Below, one piece after another: positions 52,076 to 63,867 of a stretch of DNA of 64,000 nucleotides. Under the pieces are notes generated by a model that was not told the DNA's origin, did no database searches, and worked only from the letters and a program-made list of their open reading frames with translations. The stretch is from Medicago truncatula (Eukaryota > Streptophyta > Magnoliopsida > Fabales > Fabaceae), in NCBI RefSeq assembly GCF_003473485.1, contig NC_053043.1, positions 8,876,001 through 8,940,000 of the forward strand, in the 5' to 3' direction. Position numbers and translations under genes: made by a program. Each line of letters starts with the position of its first letter. Within the stretch, counting starts at the first letter, position 1.

Positions 52076-52099
52076 AAAAAAAAAATATAAGTTGGAGAA

Positions 52100-52490
52100 T
52101 CTTACTGCTCCATCAAACAAGTGCATGGTTGCATGATGATATTGGGTGAGCACATGCACGTCATAGGGTCCATCATGATAGTTATCCAGCGGTTGTGCCT
52201 CCTCCTCCACATGTCGTGGCTACTCCTCCTCCTCCTCCTCATCATCATCATCATCAACATTCGCCTCCTCCCTTTGAATTGTCTGAATCAGCCTCCTCGT
52301 CCTTAACGTGGTGTTGTCTGGGCTTAGGCTCGTGCACCTGAGATGGCCCGGATCCATGAATTTTGCAGTCCATTCTCGTACCCCTGTCCCTAACCTTGGT
52401 CGCTCTGCCTTTCACTACAACCTTTTGCCAGTGGATGTAGTCATGGTAGTTATGTTGTTTCTAACGCAATCTATGCGGTCCATATCTAAA
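52100..52490 (-). pseudogene. Possible transposon-derived coding relic
   Basis: Minus-strand translation gives stretches such as GTGVREWTAKFMDPGHL and HVEEEAQPLDNYHDGPYDVH then VLTQYHHATMHLFDGA, interrupted by stops and an Asp/Glu tract. The 'GP-D-x-VLTQY-H' wording is loosely like plant mobile domain proteins, but I cannot be sure. It is higher in GC than its surroundings. Confidence 0.3.
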
Positions 52491-52533
52491 AATTTCAAAA
52501 TCACAAATACAATTCAACAAAACATGTTTAGCT

Positions 52534-52535
<2 letters not shown>

Positions 52536-52603
<68 letters not shown>
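52536..52603. repeat. (GA)n microsatellite
   Basis: About 34 uninterrupted GA units. No gene start adjoins it. Confidence 0.97.
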
Positions 52604-52605
<2 letters not shown>

Positions 52606-53425
52606 TTTAGGGCAAAAAGAGAAATGTTGAAATGAGACAAGTTTCTGAGTTTTGCATATACATACGAAGGTTTCAAATTATATAATCTGTGAACCTTCAA
52701 AATGACATTCAAATTATATATTCTTATTTGAAATATTTTTAGAATACTGTAGGGCGCGTCAAAAGAGAGGAGGGTGAAAAAAGAAATAATCAATTATGTC
52801 GAGTACAAGTTGTTTAGCCTTTAAAATATTTCACCTCCATAGATAATTGGGTTGTGCCAAATTATGTTGGTACGTATTAATTAACAACTTTATGAATAAT
52901 ACGTGTATATTTTTTTTTAAATTATGTAACTTTTTTTAAAAAGATAAATTAGTCCCTTAAATTGACATTGACGAAAATTAAACTTGATATTTTGAGGAGG
53001 AGCACACTCCAAGTTTCTAAATCAAACACCACCAAATCAAAAGAGCAAGTTTTAAATTATGTATTATGTGTCTAAAGAGCAATTTTCTAAGAAGAGAGCA
53101 AGGCACCTCCACAAGTTTGTAGGTGAGCAAATCCATATATAGGTCGCTCATAAGTTTAATCCCATTATTCTTATCATGTTCCAAAAATATTACAATTATC
53201 AACAACTAGCCATAATAAAATAAATTAGAAACCATTTCTAATAATTAATTGATTCCCATCATCAATCCATATAGCAGATTGACTAAAATAAACAATCTAT
53301 TGATTTATAAATCTCTTACTTACTATTCTTCTTAAAAAAAAAAAAATTTCTTACTAAATATTCATAAATATATAAGCACCATTTGATATGACAATGATAG
53401 AGTAACATTTCCCATTCACATCCGT

Positions 53426-53427
<2 letters not shown>
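52604..53427. other. Intergenic, no gene seen
   Basis: AT-rich DNA between two microsatellites, with no coding block. Confidence 0.4.

Positions 53428-53487
<60 letters not shown>
53428..53487. repeat. (TA)n microsatellite
   Basis: About 30 uninterrupted TA units, ending in 'tgtgtg'. Confidence 0.97.
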
Positions 53488-53493
<6 letters not shown>

Positions 53494-53525
53494 TTCTATA
53501 AAAGCCTCTTGATCCTAAAATTATA

Positions 53526-53782
53526 CTCCCTCCATTCCGCAATAGATGACCCATTTGAAAATGTGCAATTTTGACCTAACTTACTTTGACCATATTTTTC
53601 TACTAATATACAAAGATAAATAATATCACATAAGATGTCGTTAGATTCGTCTCGATGAGTATTTTCAAAATATCAAATTTTCATAATTTTTTTATATTAT
53701 ATTATTAAGATATTTAGCCTCAAAATTATGCATTGACATGTGTAATAGGGTCAACTGTGTGATGTATTATGGACGGAGGGAG
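53526..53782. mobile_element. Stowaway-type MITE
   Basis: 257 bp; left end CTCCCTCCATTCCGCAATAG and right end (complement) CTCCCTCCGTCCATAATAC, flanked by TA on both sides (53524-53525, 53783-53784). Classic Tc1/mariner-derived Stowaway ends and duplication. No coding capacity. Confidence 0.9.
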
Positions 53783-53784
53783 TA

Positions 53785-55542
53785 AATATTAATTACAAAA
53801 TTCTGACATGTGGCAACCTGAACCTCACACAAATAGAAAAGAAAGTGTGATTGTGAGATGAATTTACCAAAATATTCCTATTGTATAGGGTGTACAATGG
53901 AATGTGTGAATAAAGGGTGTTCATGTAACATTTTTCTATTAATTAAGATATGAATAGTCTAACTAAATGAGCAAGCCCTTTGCATGCAGCATGCCTATAT
54001 TGCTCTTTTACAAGATCTTTTCATGTTTGCTAGAGTATATATAGTTGGGTTATTGGGCTGCATCATATCCTTCGTGAAGAGAATTGCATCATATCCTTCG
54101 TGAAGAGAATTAATGTGCTAAATTTCTTTTACTAAGTTGGATCATTTTTAGCATGATTATTTGAAGATGGTGGTTTCTTCCCCTTTATGATCATGCTGCT
54201 ACTCCTGCAAATAGAATGAGGGTTGCCTTCCCTAGAGAGTAGTTTTCTTTTTTCCATTTGTTTAAAAAAAATGATCCCTAGCGGTATGGACGCAGAGAAA
54301 TTGCATTTCACGTCCACATCAAACGCCATGTAATCATTGGTTGGACTTTCATTCACCAACCAAACCAATGCCAATCCTTTATTCAATGGATTGTACTATG
54401 AGGGATAATGTAATGCAAGCATGCATGTATCAGGCTATGTCAATTTTTATAATGGTTAAATGGACTGTCTCAAATATTCCCTTAAATTTAAGTAAATAAT
54501 CATTGCTCAAATCACGGAGGGATATATATAGCATGACATGATGACCAATTGACCATAACGTGGCTACTTTGATATAGGTAGGTCTATGATAATACGATTG
54601 GAATCTCTCTACAAAATAATTGCTGCGACCGTGAGGTGCAAACTGAACTAACTCTTACCAAACTATAGTTTCGTTTATCACTTTGTTGTCTCCCTAACCT
54701 TTTTTGTTTTAGACGTGTCTCCCTAACCTTTATTCTAGCTAAATTTTCATTACAGTATTTTTGTTACCCATTTATTTTTACTCAAGGTCACTCTCCCTCA
54801 TCATTCTCATAAACAAGTTGTTGGTACTGGAAATGTCTTAGAATTGTTAGTTTTGTAATTGAAAAATACTTTAAATATAATAAATGAAGGGTTGCTCTCT
54901 TTAAGACTTACAACGGAAAATTATACAAGAAAGAGTTACCGCCTCCAAAAAATCGTTTGTATGTATACCGCTTGAAACTAAAGGGATATAAAGAAAAGAT
55001 GTTTTACTAAAAAAAGAGATGAAGAGGAGAATAACTCGTTAACACAAGTTAAAAGAAGAAGAGAAGAAAAATGTTCGATAACTCAGAAGAACTATGCGAA
55101 CTCTCCTTTTATAGGGAAAATTCGCAACCACTCCGGAGAAACTTGGGGAACAAGATCTCCGCAGATCAAATCAAGCAATAAACGGATTAAATAAGCTTGG
55201 GCAAGAAGTTGGAGCGCGCAAGCGGATTAGATCGGATAGTTAGTTGGATCAAATATACACGAAACATATTCCTTAAGAAAGCACTATCATGTAATAATAA
55301 AATTAATTAATTAATAACATTTTTGGGTCATAAAAAATATATATCTTTTAGCTCAAGCTCAAGCCCAAGCCCGACGGTGGTGGCAGCGACGTCGATCGTG
55401 ATATATTCACGTAAGTGTTCTCTCCCTTCGGTACTCATTGTATTTACATAGTTTAGAGATGAAATTAATTAATGTAACATAATGGTAATTTAGAGACATA
55501 GTTCGAACATAATGATTTATTCAAAAAATAATTATTTGATTC
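53785..55542. other. Intergenic, no gene supported
   Basis: Holds a direct repeat of 'gcatcatatccttcgtgaag' near 54060 and 54085 and an 84-codon minus ORF at 54132-54386 of unknown nature. At 54930-55430 the sequence is less AT-rich with wording ('caagcccaagcccgacggtg') that may be a decayed LTR-element leader, in line with the copia relic further right. Confidence 0.3.
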
Positions 55543-55551
55543 TTAAATATA

Positions 55552-55742
55552 GGGTTAATGGTGCTTTACCCTCTGTAATATAGGTCATTTTTGGTTTTCC
55601 CCCGCGTAAAATATTTGTTTTGATTTACCCCCCTGTAATTTAAAACGAAAATATTTTACAGGAGAGTAAATCAAAAAAAATATTTTACAGGAGGGAAAAC
55701 AAAAAATGACCTATATTATAGGAGGTAAAGCACCATTAACCC
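55552..55742. mobile_element. Fold-back MULE-type MITE
   Basis: 191 bp from GGGTTAATGGTGCTTTACC to its complement GGTAAAGCACCATTAACCC, with mirrored 'taggtcattttt' blocks. Perfect 9-bp duplication ttaaatata (55543-55551, 55743-55751). Confidence 0.9.
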
Positions 55743-56269
55743 TTAAATATATGAGACATAGTTTTAATTAAGACAACGGAAAAATCAAGTTAAAGTGAAG
55801 ATGTGAGACACATTGAATAGACTCATAAGTGTAAACTTTTGCTTATTTTTATTTCAAACTATATGGGCTAATTTGTGTGCTACCTTCTTCAAAAAAAAAA
55901 AAAAATTAATATGTTTCTCAACTTTGTGATTTTACAAATAACATTGGTGCAACTAATTAGTGAAAAAGGGTGGCATCATGTCATCTTCGATCCCTTTCAA
56001 AAAAAAGAAAAGGATAAATTTTAACGAGTGTCATCGAATAGGGTGTTTTTTAAGATCTTTAAATTATAACTGTTTATGAAACTTTGTATAATCAATACTT
56101 TGAAAATTAAAATATATTTGACTTTATTATAAAATAATTTCTTATTTTAGAATCATTAAAGGGTGTTCCAGGAACACTTTTTAGGAAGACTAAAGAAAAA
56201 AATGTCATCTTGGAACCTAATCTAGGTTTAGTTGGACATTAGGTAATGTGGGTTATGTGTTTGAGCTCA

Positions 56270-56680
56270 TTGGAGTACCTATCTCTCGGTTCTTAAAGAA
56301 ACAATTTGTTTTGGCCCTATCTTCATGTGAAGTCGAATGCATTGCAGATAGTTATGCAACATGTAAAGCTATGTGGATCTATTCATTATTATTGAATTAA
56401 ATATAACCATGACTAAGAGATACAGTGCAACTAATGGTGAACATACATATCAACTATCAAACATATCGACATCAAATAAAGAGCAAAGACATTGAGATAA
56501 AAAAAAAAAAAAACCTTTTTCTTTGTGCTAAGTTAACAAAATAATAGAACCAGTGTTTTGTCGATTTGAGGATGAAATATCTGACATCATGACAAAATCC
56601 TTGATGATAGAAAAATTCAAAGAGTTGAGAAGGTTCTTAAGTGTAATTTCAGTAGTGGAGAAATTGAAATAAGAAATTGT
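56270..56680 (+). pseudogene. Degenerate Ty1/copia RNase H and pol 3' end
   Basis: Plus-strand stretches read FVLALSSCEVECIADSYATC-like residues (compare the copia RNase H signature with ALSS-EAEY-A), then KAMW, and further on the equivalent of 'DIMTKSL..EKF.ELRRFL', the usual copia C-terminus. Frameshifts and stops interrupt it, and an A-rich run lies at about 56500. Relic only. Confidence 0.65.
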
Positions 56681-56752
56681 ATTTTAATTTTTTTTGGGTT
56701 GTTAATTAGTAGTTAGTTATTAACTATCAGTGAAACCCCTTGTATAAATGTC

Positions 56753-57168
56753 GATTAAATGTATCTAAAGGTTCTTTAAGTTTTTCATTTTTCCCAAAAT
56801 CGTCCTTTAAGTTTCAAAAGTCCCAAACAAGTCCTATAAGTTTCAAAAGTCCCAAACAAGTCCTTTTAGTTTTTGAATCGTTTCAAACAAGTCCTTTTAG
56901 AGGATGATTGTGATGATTTAAATGATAGCAACAAAGAGCATTATCCACCATTTACCATGCCTAAAAAGATGACTAGTTTTAAGTGGGTGTTAGGAGCCAG
57001 ATTTGGTACCAAAGATGAGTTCATGGAAGCAATTACCAACTATGCTATCTACAATATGACTTGTTGAAACGATTCAAAAACTAAAAGAACTTGTTTGAGA
57101 CTTTTGAAACTTAAAGGACGACTTTGAAAAAAATGAAAAACTTAAAGGACCTTTAGATGCATTTGACC
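56753..57168 (+). mobile_element. MULE derivative with a piece of its transposase gene
   Basis: 416 bp. Left end GATTAAATGTATCTAAAGG, right end (complement) GGTCAAATGCATCTAAAGG, with arms of more than 100 bp ('ctttaagtttttcatttttc', 'aagtttcaaaagtcccaaac'). A perfect 9-bp duplication ataaatgtc flanks it (56744-56752, 57169-57177). The spacer (56893-57065) codes for TSFKWVLGARFGTKDEF then MEAITNYAIYN, typical of the N-terminal MuDR domain of plant MULE transposases. An internally deleted copy. Confidence 0.85.
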
Positions 57169-57177
57169 ATAAATGTC

Positions 57178-58162
57178 TAATGCAAGTTAAAATTATTAGA
57201 GTTGTGATCATTCATTTCTTAACAAAACTTTATCATTTCATATAAGAGCATTCTGATCTCTCTAAGTGTGTGCATCATCATAATCACCATCATTCACATA
57301 TGTTCTAACGAGGAGATGGCGAGCCAAATATGAAACATATGAGCTAAGTGCAATCTAACATGTTGGGTGTCCAAGGAATTTTGATAGATAATCACAATTG
57401 GTTAAGAGCAACCACATAAGTGGAAGAGACACCATATCTTCATCTAAAACCTTAAGATATGAAATATATGGTTCTCATCACTTATATATTGTTCAACATC
57501 CACTTTTCCATCCAATGTGAGACTCTAAATCATGCTTGATATACAAACAAGCACTCAAAGTGCGAGTTCATCCATTCATCTGAGATGCTTTCCCTTAAGT
57601 TTCATCCACATACAATTACGCCACCATTGACACTCAACATCAACGAGATCCGCAACTTGACCATCATTATAAAGCAGACTTTTGATATAAGGAGTCAATC
57701 TCCTTTATTCAAATAATCAACTCTTATACCACTATTGTATTGCAAGGAGAGCTTGGTGGATCATTCTCTTGAGTTAACAACAACCACACTAGTGAATTGA
57801 GCAACATATTTTTCACCAAAATCTCAAGGTATTAGGCATATAAGTTTTTGTAACTTAATATTTATTTCCACTTTTCCATTCAAGGTGAACCGTGTTCTCA
57901 TACTTGATATGCGAACAGAACTCGACCAATACATAGTTTAGATTATTTAGATGTGAGCAAATTAAAGGTAATATTCTTTTTTTGATAGAGTCAAAATCCA
58001 ATTCATTGTCATTTAAAAAGACCGTCTCACTAATTAAAGTTAAAGATTGTCGATCAATTTTACTATTCTAAAAATTAATTCGATCTACTTTTTTTTTGAA
58101 GAAAATGTATTTTAAAGTACACATTATCGAACCTTAAATTTCGGGGAAAAAAAGAAAAGAAA
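57178..58162. other. Probable decayed LTR sequence, no gene
   Basis: The region repeats wording such as 'ccacttttccat(c/t)caa' and 'catgcttgatatac/catacttgatatgc' at 57500 and 57870, and has 'cttataccactattg', a phrase common in plant LTRs. No coding domain or clean end. Confidence 0.35.
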
Positions 58163-58372
58163 TAGAGTCCTAAACAAGCTAATATAAATTTAAGAAAATG
58201 TGCTTCAACTTAACATCTCCTAAATCAACAAACCAATTCAACATTTTTTACTCTATTAAGTAATTGATAGAGCCCTAAACAAGCTGATACAAATTTAAGA
58301 AAATGTACTTCAACTAAACATCTCCTAAATCAACGAACCAATTCAACATTTGTTTACTCTATTAAGTAATTA
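58163..58372. repeat. Tandem duplication, two 105-bp units
   Basis: Units 58163-58267 and 58268-58372 both read 'tagag(t/c)cctaaacaagct' through 'ttactctattaagtaatt' with about ten substitutions. A possible SINE-like B-box ('gatttaaactccaa') lies just after, near 58440. Confidence 0.88.
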
Positions 58373-59601
58373 GTGGACGAGACCATAAATCCTAATCAAA
58401 TGGTAAAAGTGTCAAATTGCGAGGCTGGATGTTGTGAGCATGATTTAAACTCCAACATCTTAACTTATGTATGTGAATTTTTATAGTTATTTGTCATTCG
58501 TCTATCTAAAAAAAAATTAATTGATGATTTCCAATTGCAAAATTTATTAATATATTTAGGACCAAGTTAAATGCATTCTTATAATTTCAAAATAAAAAAA
58601 ATGACTATTTCCTTTTGGAGTTGGAGTACAATGCAACTAAAGTGAGATGAGATCAGAAAAAGATAAACCTAAACCTTTGCCGCAAGAGTGCAAAGCCATT
58701 TGGCCTAAACCTTGGTTGTTGTGCCGCCTTCAACGGCTTTTGACTTTGCTAATGCCGGCAACAAAACAAGGACACGTATATACAAACAAATTAGAAAATA
58801 TTAATAATTTTATACTATTTTAATTAAATTGAAATACTACATTTTTAAATAAATTTGCATGCATGAACAGGAAATAAAAATAACCCTCCTCCAAAAAAAT
58901 AAAAATAACCCACATTTTTATTATAAAAAAGAAAATACTAGAAATATGATATTATAAGTTGTGTGATAAAGTTTTTTTGAAAATTTTAAAAATTGTCCAA
59001 TAAAAAAGGTCTAAATTTTTTGATTTTCTACAAAATGATATTTTCAATCAGATATCATCTTCGTGCAACCGCATGTACTAATCAATCGTGTCTTAAACTC
59101 AAATGGATGATAAACTCTCTCTGATCGATTTAAAGCTGTTGCATTACAAAACTATATTCAAATTCAAACCTTGCTAAAGTTAGAAGAGATCTATATTATC
59201 TCATCTCAAAATGATAATTATATTTCATGTTTTTTAATTTCTGAAAAATGTAGTACTACTTAGTGATGTTTGCACCAACTAAAAATAGTACTAGTACTAG
59301 TAATAATAATAATGCAATAAAATATGCTTGGCTCCTATACACAAACATAGAAATTTATAAAGAAGAATGGGTGACACAATCACACTCTGTAAATTGAAGA
59401 AACAGGTTCCTTCATCTTCTCCTTCCATTTTGTCTTTCTCTATTTTCCTTTCTTTAATATTGAAGCTTGCAATGCGTGCCAAGTCCAAGTCTATTAATTA
59501 AACCCTCAATTCCAAGTCACTTTCACAACATATAACCCGTTTCGTTTTTTCTTAAATGCTCCTTCCATTTCATTTTCTCTCTGACTCACTTAACATAACC
59601 G

Positions 59602-59604
<3 letters not shown>
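58373..59604. promoter_or_regulatory. Upstream region of the RING gene
   Basis: AT-rich. The CT-rich stretch 59390-59600 directly before the GA tract is probably the core promoter and leader of the RING-finger gene. No TATA box assigned with confidence. Confidence 0.35.

Positions 59605-59661
<57 letters not shown>
59605..59661 (+). repeat. (GA)n tract directly before the RING gene ATG
   Basis: About 28 uninterrupted GA units run right up to the start codon (gagagATG). It would form the end of the 5' leader. GA/CT repeats near plant gene starts are known binding sites of BBR/BPC proteins when in promoter DNA; a role here is inference. Confidence 0.95.
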
Positions 59662-59665
<4 letters not shown>

Positions 59666-60303
59666 GTCAACTCGGTTTATTATTGCAAGAACCGGTTCAG
59701 TCTCAAACTGAGTCAACAACGATTCTCGGTTTGTTAAGAGAACAAATGGACGGTGTTGATGGAGTTCCTCGTCGGAGACGAAGTTTCAAGGAACGGTTAG
59801 GATTTATTGGATGCTGTGGGGCCAATTGGGGATTCCGTTCTTCTTCTTCATCTGACTCACAACAGAATCAGCAACGGATTCTTGATACGGATCCGAGTGA
59901 AGATCCGAATATGTGTGTGGCTCCGGTGATTCAAACAGGTTCCAGTTCTTCGAGTATGAATCTTGCAGCGGCGTTGGCGGCAGAGAGGCAACTCCGAGGA
60001 CCGGCGGCGGAAACGAGTGGCGGAGGAGGGAGGATGCCTGGGACGCCGTGGAGAGTGTCCTTGATGCGGTTGTTGGAGGAAACGGAAAACGGTGATACGG
60101 TGGTGGTTAAGGCGGAGGAGAAAGTTGGCACTATGGCGGGGAATGATTCAGTGTGTTGTGTGTGCATGGGGAGGAATAAAGGTGCGGCGTTTATTCCATG
60201 TGGACATACTTTTTGCAGGGTTTGTTCTAGGGAGCTGTGGTTGAATAGAGGCTCTTGTCCCCTTTGTAATCGTTCTATTATTGAGATTCTTGACATTTTT
60301 TAG
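59662..60303 (+). CDS. RING-HC finger protein, putative E3 ubiquitin ligase
   Basis: Single-exon, 213 codons, MSQLGLLLQEPVQ to ILDIF. A C-terminal C3HC4 RING is complete: Cys165, Cys168, Cys180, His182, Cys185, Cys188, Cys199, Cys202 (CVCMGRNKGAAFIPCGHTFC, then RVC, then CPLC). It is followed by only 11 residues (NRSIIEILDIF). The N-terminal two thirds have a basic patch (VPRRRRSFKERLGFIGCCG), a Ser/Gln-rich stretch, MNLAAALAAERQLRG and GTPWRVSLMRLLEET. RING-HC proteins of this kind usually bring an E2 enzyme to substrates for ubiquitin transfer; the target here is unknown. The start is fixed by the GA-tract leader. GC content in the coding region stands out from the AT-rich flanks. Family placement is clear; substrate and pathway are not. 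Confidence 0.92.
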
Positions 60304-62842
60304 AAAATTATACGGCCACATGCATGTTTGGTATCAGAGTAGATTTATTTGTTGGAATCACACTGATCAATCTATCGTGATATCAAACATGCAGGATGAG
60401 CTTGATTGAATGAATATTTTTCATGCCTAATTTGATTATTATGAATGTCATTTCATGCATGTGCAATTTGTTAATGCTCCAAATGTGTATTACAAGTATC
60501 TTTTTTTACGTAATGTTATGCTATGAATATGATCATCATCCATTGGATAAAAAAGTCGGCTGAAGTATTGAGTTTTGATTTATTTTACTTTATGGTTGTG
60601 GATTTAATTGATATAAAAATAATTTGTGTTTAATCATACACTAATTTTATAATTGAGTGCAGCTAATGATGCTTCTTTGTTTGTTGTCTTCAACATATAA
60701 TCCCATCACAAAGTTGACCTTACCCAATTGTCTTTTGTCTTCCTATCAAACAATCATTAGTAGAAATTAGAATAAGCAAATGTGCAATTCGTGTAATTGG
60801 TTAATTTTTGAAATAAGAGTACTTTGATTTTTCATACCAAATTTCCTACACTTTGTTGCTCCTTATTAGGTCTTGTAATTGTGTTTACGTTGATTATTTT
60901 GTGTCTATCACAAATCTGATAACAAATAAAAGCAAGTCTTTCAAAATTAAGTTATATATGTCGATTTCGTTAGTAAAGAATATTTTGTGAAAATTCAAGT
61001 TTTGACAACAAATCAATTTCACAAGTGTGTAACGATTTTTTTTGTCAAATTGTCAATGAATTTTAGCCACCTGTCTGACGAGAAATCAACATACATATGA
61101 CAAAATGTTATCAATGATTTTCTTTAATATCAACAATGTGACAAGAAATTAAATTGACAAAGATGTTGTTAATTATTTTTCCGGCAAATAAAACCATAAA
61201 CTAAGACTCCTTGTGGTCCAATTCCGATCAACTCATTGAACTGATGACGACTTCCTTCATGTCTCTTCAATTCTACGATGAGCTGACATTTGAAAAAGAC
61301 GACAACAATGGGGAATGAGATTTACCATCTCAATGAGTTTGCAAAACGGGATCAAACACAATGATCTGTTATTGTAAAATCTGTTAGTTAAAACTTAATG
61401 AGCTGAATAAATTAGCTTCCTTATTTTTAGCAACAACTTAAACTTTGCCCATTCGGTTTGAAACGAATCACTGAATACTAGCATAACATACAATAACTCA
61501 CTTACCTGTCTCTATTGTAATTTACACAAGTCTTAAGGTATTCCTGGCAAGGTGCTTAGGCGACGACGTTTAGTGCGCAAATGACAAAAGTGGTACAAGA
61601 TAGAGTGTGCGGATGAAAGAACTTCCACTTGAAAGGTGAGCATGATGAATTGATGGACTCACACAGAGATAGATTGTTGTGTGCAATTGTAAGTTAGAAG
61701 TCCCATGCCTGTTAGAAAGTTTAGGTTGGATATTTTATAAGTGATGGGATCCATAAACCAATTGCCATATGGTTTTGGGTAAAAGTGTGGTGTCTCTCTC
61801 ACTTATGCTATTGCTCTTGCCTAATGTGGATGGTCCCTCAGACTCCCCTCGCGACCCAACATTTTTAACATATTGTCACTCAAACCAAAGATAGAGCATA
61901 TCTTGAACTTACTCCTCATTCTTAAGTGACATATTTTTATTCTATTTATTTTATTTTGACTTGCTCGTGCCCGTCTGTTCATCATCTTATTGCGCTAATA
62001 TGTATAAATTTTAAAGAGTGTTTTTTTTTTTTTTTTTTATTTTTTTTATTAAAACTATTTTGATTTTGATTAAAATTGCTTTTATTTTTTAGGGAAAAAT
62101 TACATGTATAGATAATAGATATTATGCAATTTCATATCGTAATAAATTATACTTATCTTTGTCAATGATAAAAACAATATTACAAATATAATGTTTTTCA
62201 AAAAAATATAACAAATATGATATAAATTCTTATCTTGTTGAATGACACCAGCAAAATAGCATTCTTATAGTCAAATTTGATTTAAAGTATAATTAGAAGG
62301 AGAAAAAGTCAGCTCAAAACAACCTATTTTCTTTATATATAATATAAATTTTAGAGTCGTTAGGCACTTTTACCAACAATAGGTAAATAAAAAAAATTAT
62401 CGTCCTTCGCACTTCTCGCACGTCCTTCATTTTCAACATTTTGCCTCTATTCGAATTATATAATCTCAAACTTAAACACACACTTCATATTTTATAATTT
62501 GAACCATACCAATATAAAAGTTACGTCCATCTACCTTCCCTAATTTCCACAGTTATGTTTTCATAACCTAAAATACTAAAAGAAAAATCTCAAATTTGAA
62601 CCTTGCTACACTGTTCCATATTGCAAGTTTAGTTTCTCAAATACATCACATTTGAGAGGTGGGATTTAGCATGGGAATGACTAGTTGTTTCCCACCATGA
62701 AAAAGTTTTTTTTTCCAACCATTGGATTGTAGAGGAGTATTAATTTTATCATGGATTGTCTGCACTACATTTTTTTCCTTTCTCTTCTACACTTTTTTTG
62801 TTCAGATCTTGAATTTTTTTTAATTGATCAATAATTTTTTTT
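60304..62842. other. Intergenic, includes a dispersed repeat at 61955-62350
   Basis: Downstream of the RING gene. About 61955-62350 ('gcccgtctgttcatcatctt', 'attgcgctaatat', 'gaatgacaccagcaaa') matches the repeats at 32520-32780 and 34480-34870. At 62645-62770 'ggtgggatttagcatgggaa' resembles 29657 ('ggtggggtttagtatgggaa'). No gene. Confidence 0.4.
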
Positions 62843-63076
62843 TTGGGAAAGGACAATATCCTAACAACTCTGAAGCCCCGATACTCCAAAAATGGTGTGT
62901 TTCACCGTGATCATGATGATGTTGTTAGAATAACAAGGGAACACGATGTGTCGTTGGGTTATGGTAGTCAAATACAATCAACTACAGATAACAATGACGA
63001 AGACCAACATGACCCTCAAGTAAATCGCGGAAGACATCATCGAAGACGAGGGTGTGGGACAGCAGGGCATTTATAA
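62843..63076 (+). pseudogene. Coding relic, C-terminal fragment, unknown
   Basis: About 77 open codons without an ATG start: DNILTTLKPRYSKNG, then VVRITREHDVSLGYGS, an acidic stretch and the end HHRRRGCGTAGHL followed by a stop. The Arg-rich CGT-GHL ending is reminiscent of C-termini of plant mobile-domain/MAIN-like transposon-related proteins; this is a weak impression. No upstream exons found. Confidence 0.3.
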
Positions 63077-63088
63077 TAATTGTAGTTG

Positions 63089-63124
<36 letters not shown>
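63089..63124. repeat. (TTA)n microsatellite
   Basis: About 12 units of ATT/TTA just left of an LTR-like end. Confidence 0.95.
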
Positions 63125-63139
63125 TATGCATGCAATTAA

Positions 63140-63580
63140 TGTAACACCCCGTTTTCCCAACATAAAAATTCATAACAATTATTAGAGTATTCAACACATA
63201 AACGGAATGCTACACTTCTTTAAAATCATAAATGAGATAAATAACAATTTATCCTTCAACATAATTATTCAAAACTTCGCAGCGGATTTATTTCAACAAC
63301 ATAATTAGTTTTGGCACGAAGGCCTCATCAAAACATCTCATAAAAATTCCAAACTAAATCATAGTCATGTAAAATCATAAGCAATACGTAAGGAATAGAA
63401 AATAGCCACAAAAGTTTCCATCCCGTTACGAATCAGAGCACCTAAAGACACGGTGAGAGATAGCCACTCACGACAGCAAAACACCAGCTACTTATTCTCG
63501 ATCACCTGCAAGTTACTCATACGAAGAGCAACATTTCCAAGCAGAAGGGGTGAGATTTCACAAAACAATAATATTAAGCA
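63140..63580 (-). mobile_element. Truncated LTR-like fragment of the 43-48 kb family
   Basis: Begins TGTAACACCCCG and, as reverse complement, matches the last ~450 bp of LTR-like unit 2: 'ttcgcagcggattt', 'gcacgaaggc', 'gcaagttactcat', 'gcagaaggggtgagatt'. The homology stops near 63580, so only one end is present. Confidence 0.7.
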
Positions 63581-63867
63581 GGTTTGTTGGTGTTGGTGGG
63601 TGGTTGTAGTTTTGGTTGGTGTACATTGGGTATTGTGGGTTGTTGTGGGGGGATAATTGGTGTTGGACGGTGCAACTTGGTTTGGTCATTATAGGAGAAG
63701 TAGTTGTTGTTGAATGTGCTAGCTTGGTTTGAGTCATTGTAACCATAGTTTGTCATCGAATTTTGTTGGTAAGTTGACTGATAATGGGGCTCATATGCAT
63801 TTCTCGGGGAGGTATATGGTGGTGGTTGGATGATATTTTGTTGGGGGGTGTCGAGAAATTCATACAT
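63574..63867 (-). pseudogene. N-terminal fragment of a Pro/Gln/Asn-rich protein
   Basis: 97 codons, MYEFLDTPQQNIIQPPPYTS to PTNTNKPA, low in complexity and rich in Pro, Gln, Asn and Tyr. The stop falls at the border with the LTR fragment, so the frame looks cut off by it. A TATA-like CTATAAATA lies about 100 bp upstream (63969-63977). Such N-termini are common in PIF-type ORF1 proteins (compare the Asn-rich start of the one at 11444-12553), but it could be any low-complexity frame. The upstream part lies near the window edge. Confidence 0.35.

Noticed and set aside
52100..52490. A functional plant-mobile-domain gene
   Set aside because: In-frame stops and only loose resemblance; kept as a low-confidence relic.
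52461..52793. 110-codon minus ORF with Ser-Leu repeats
   Set aside because: Product of translating the GA microsatellite.
54132..54386. 84-codon minus ORF beginning MNKGLALVWLVNESP
   Set aside because: No recognised domain, no supporting neighbours or splice structure; may be a decayed repeat frame.
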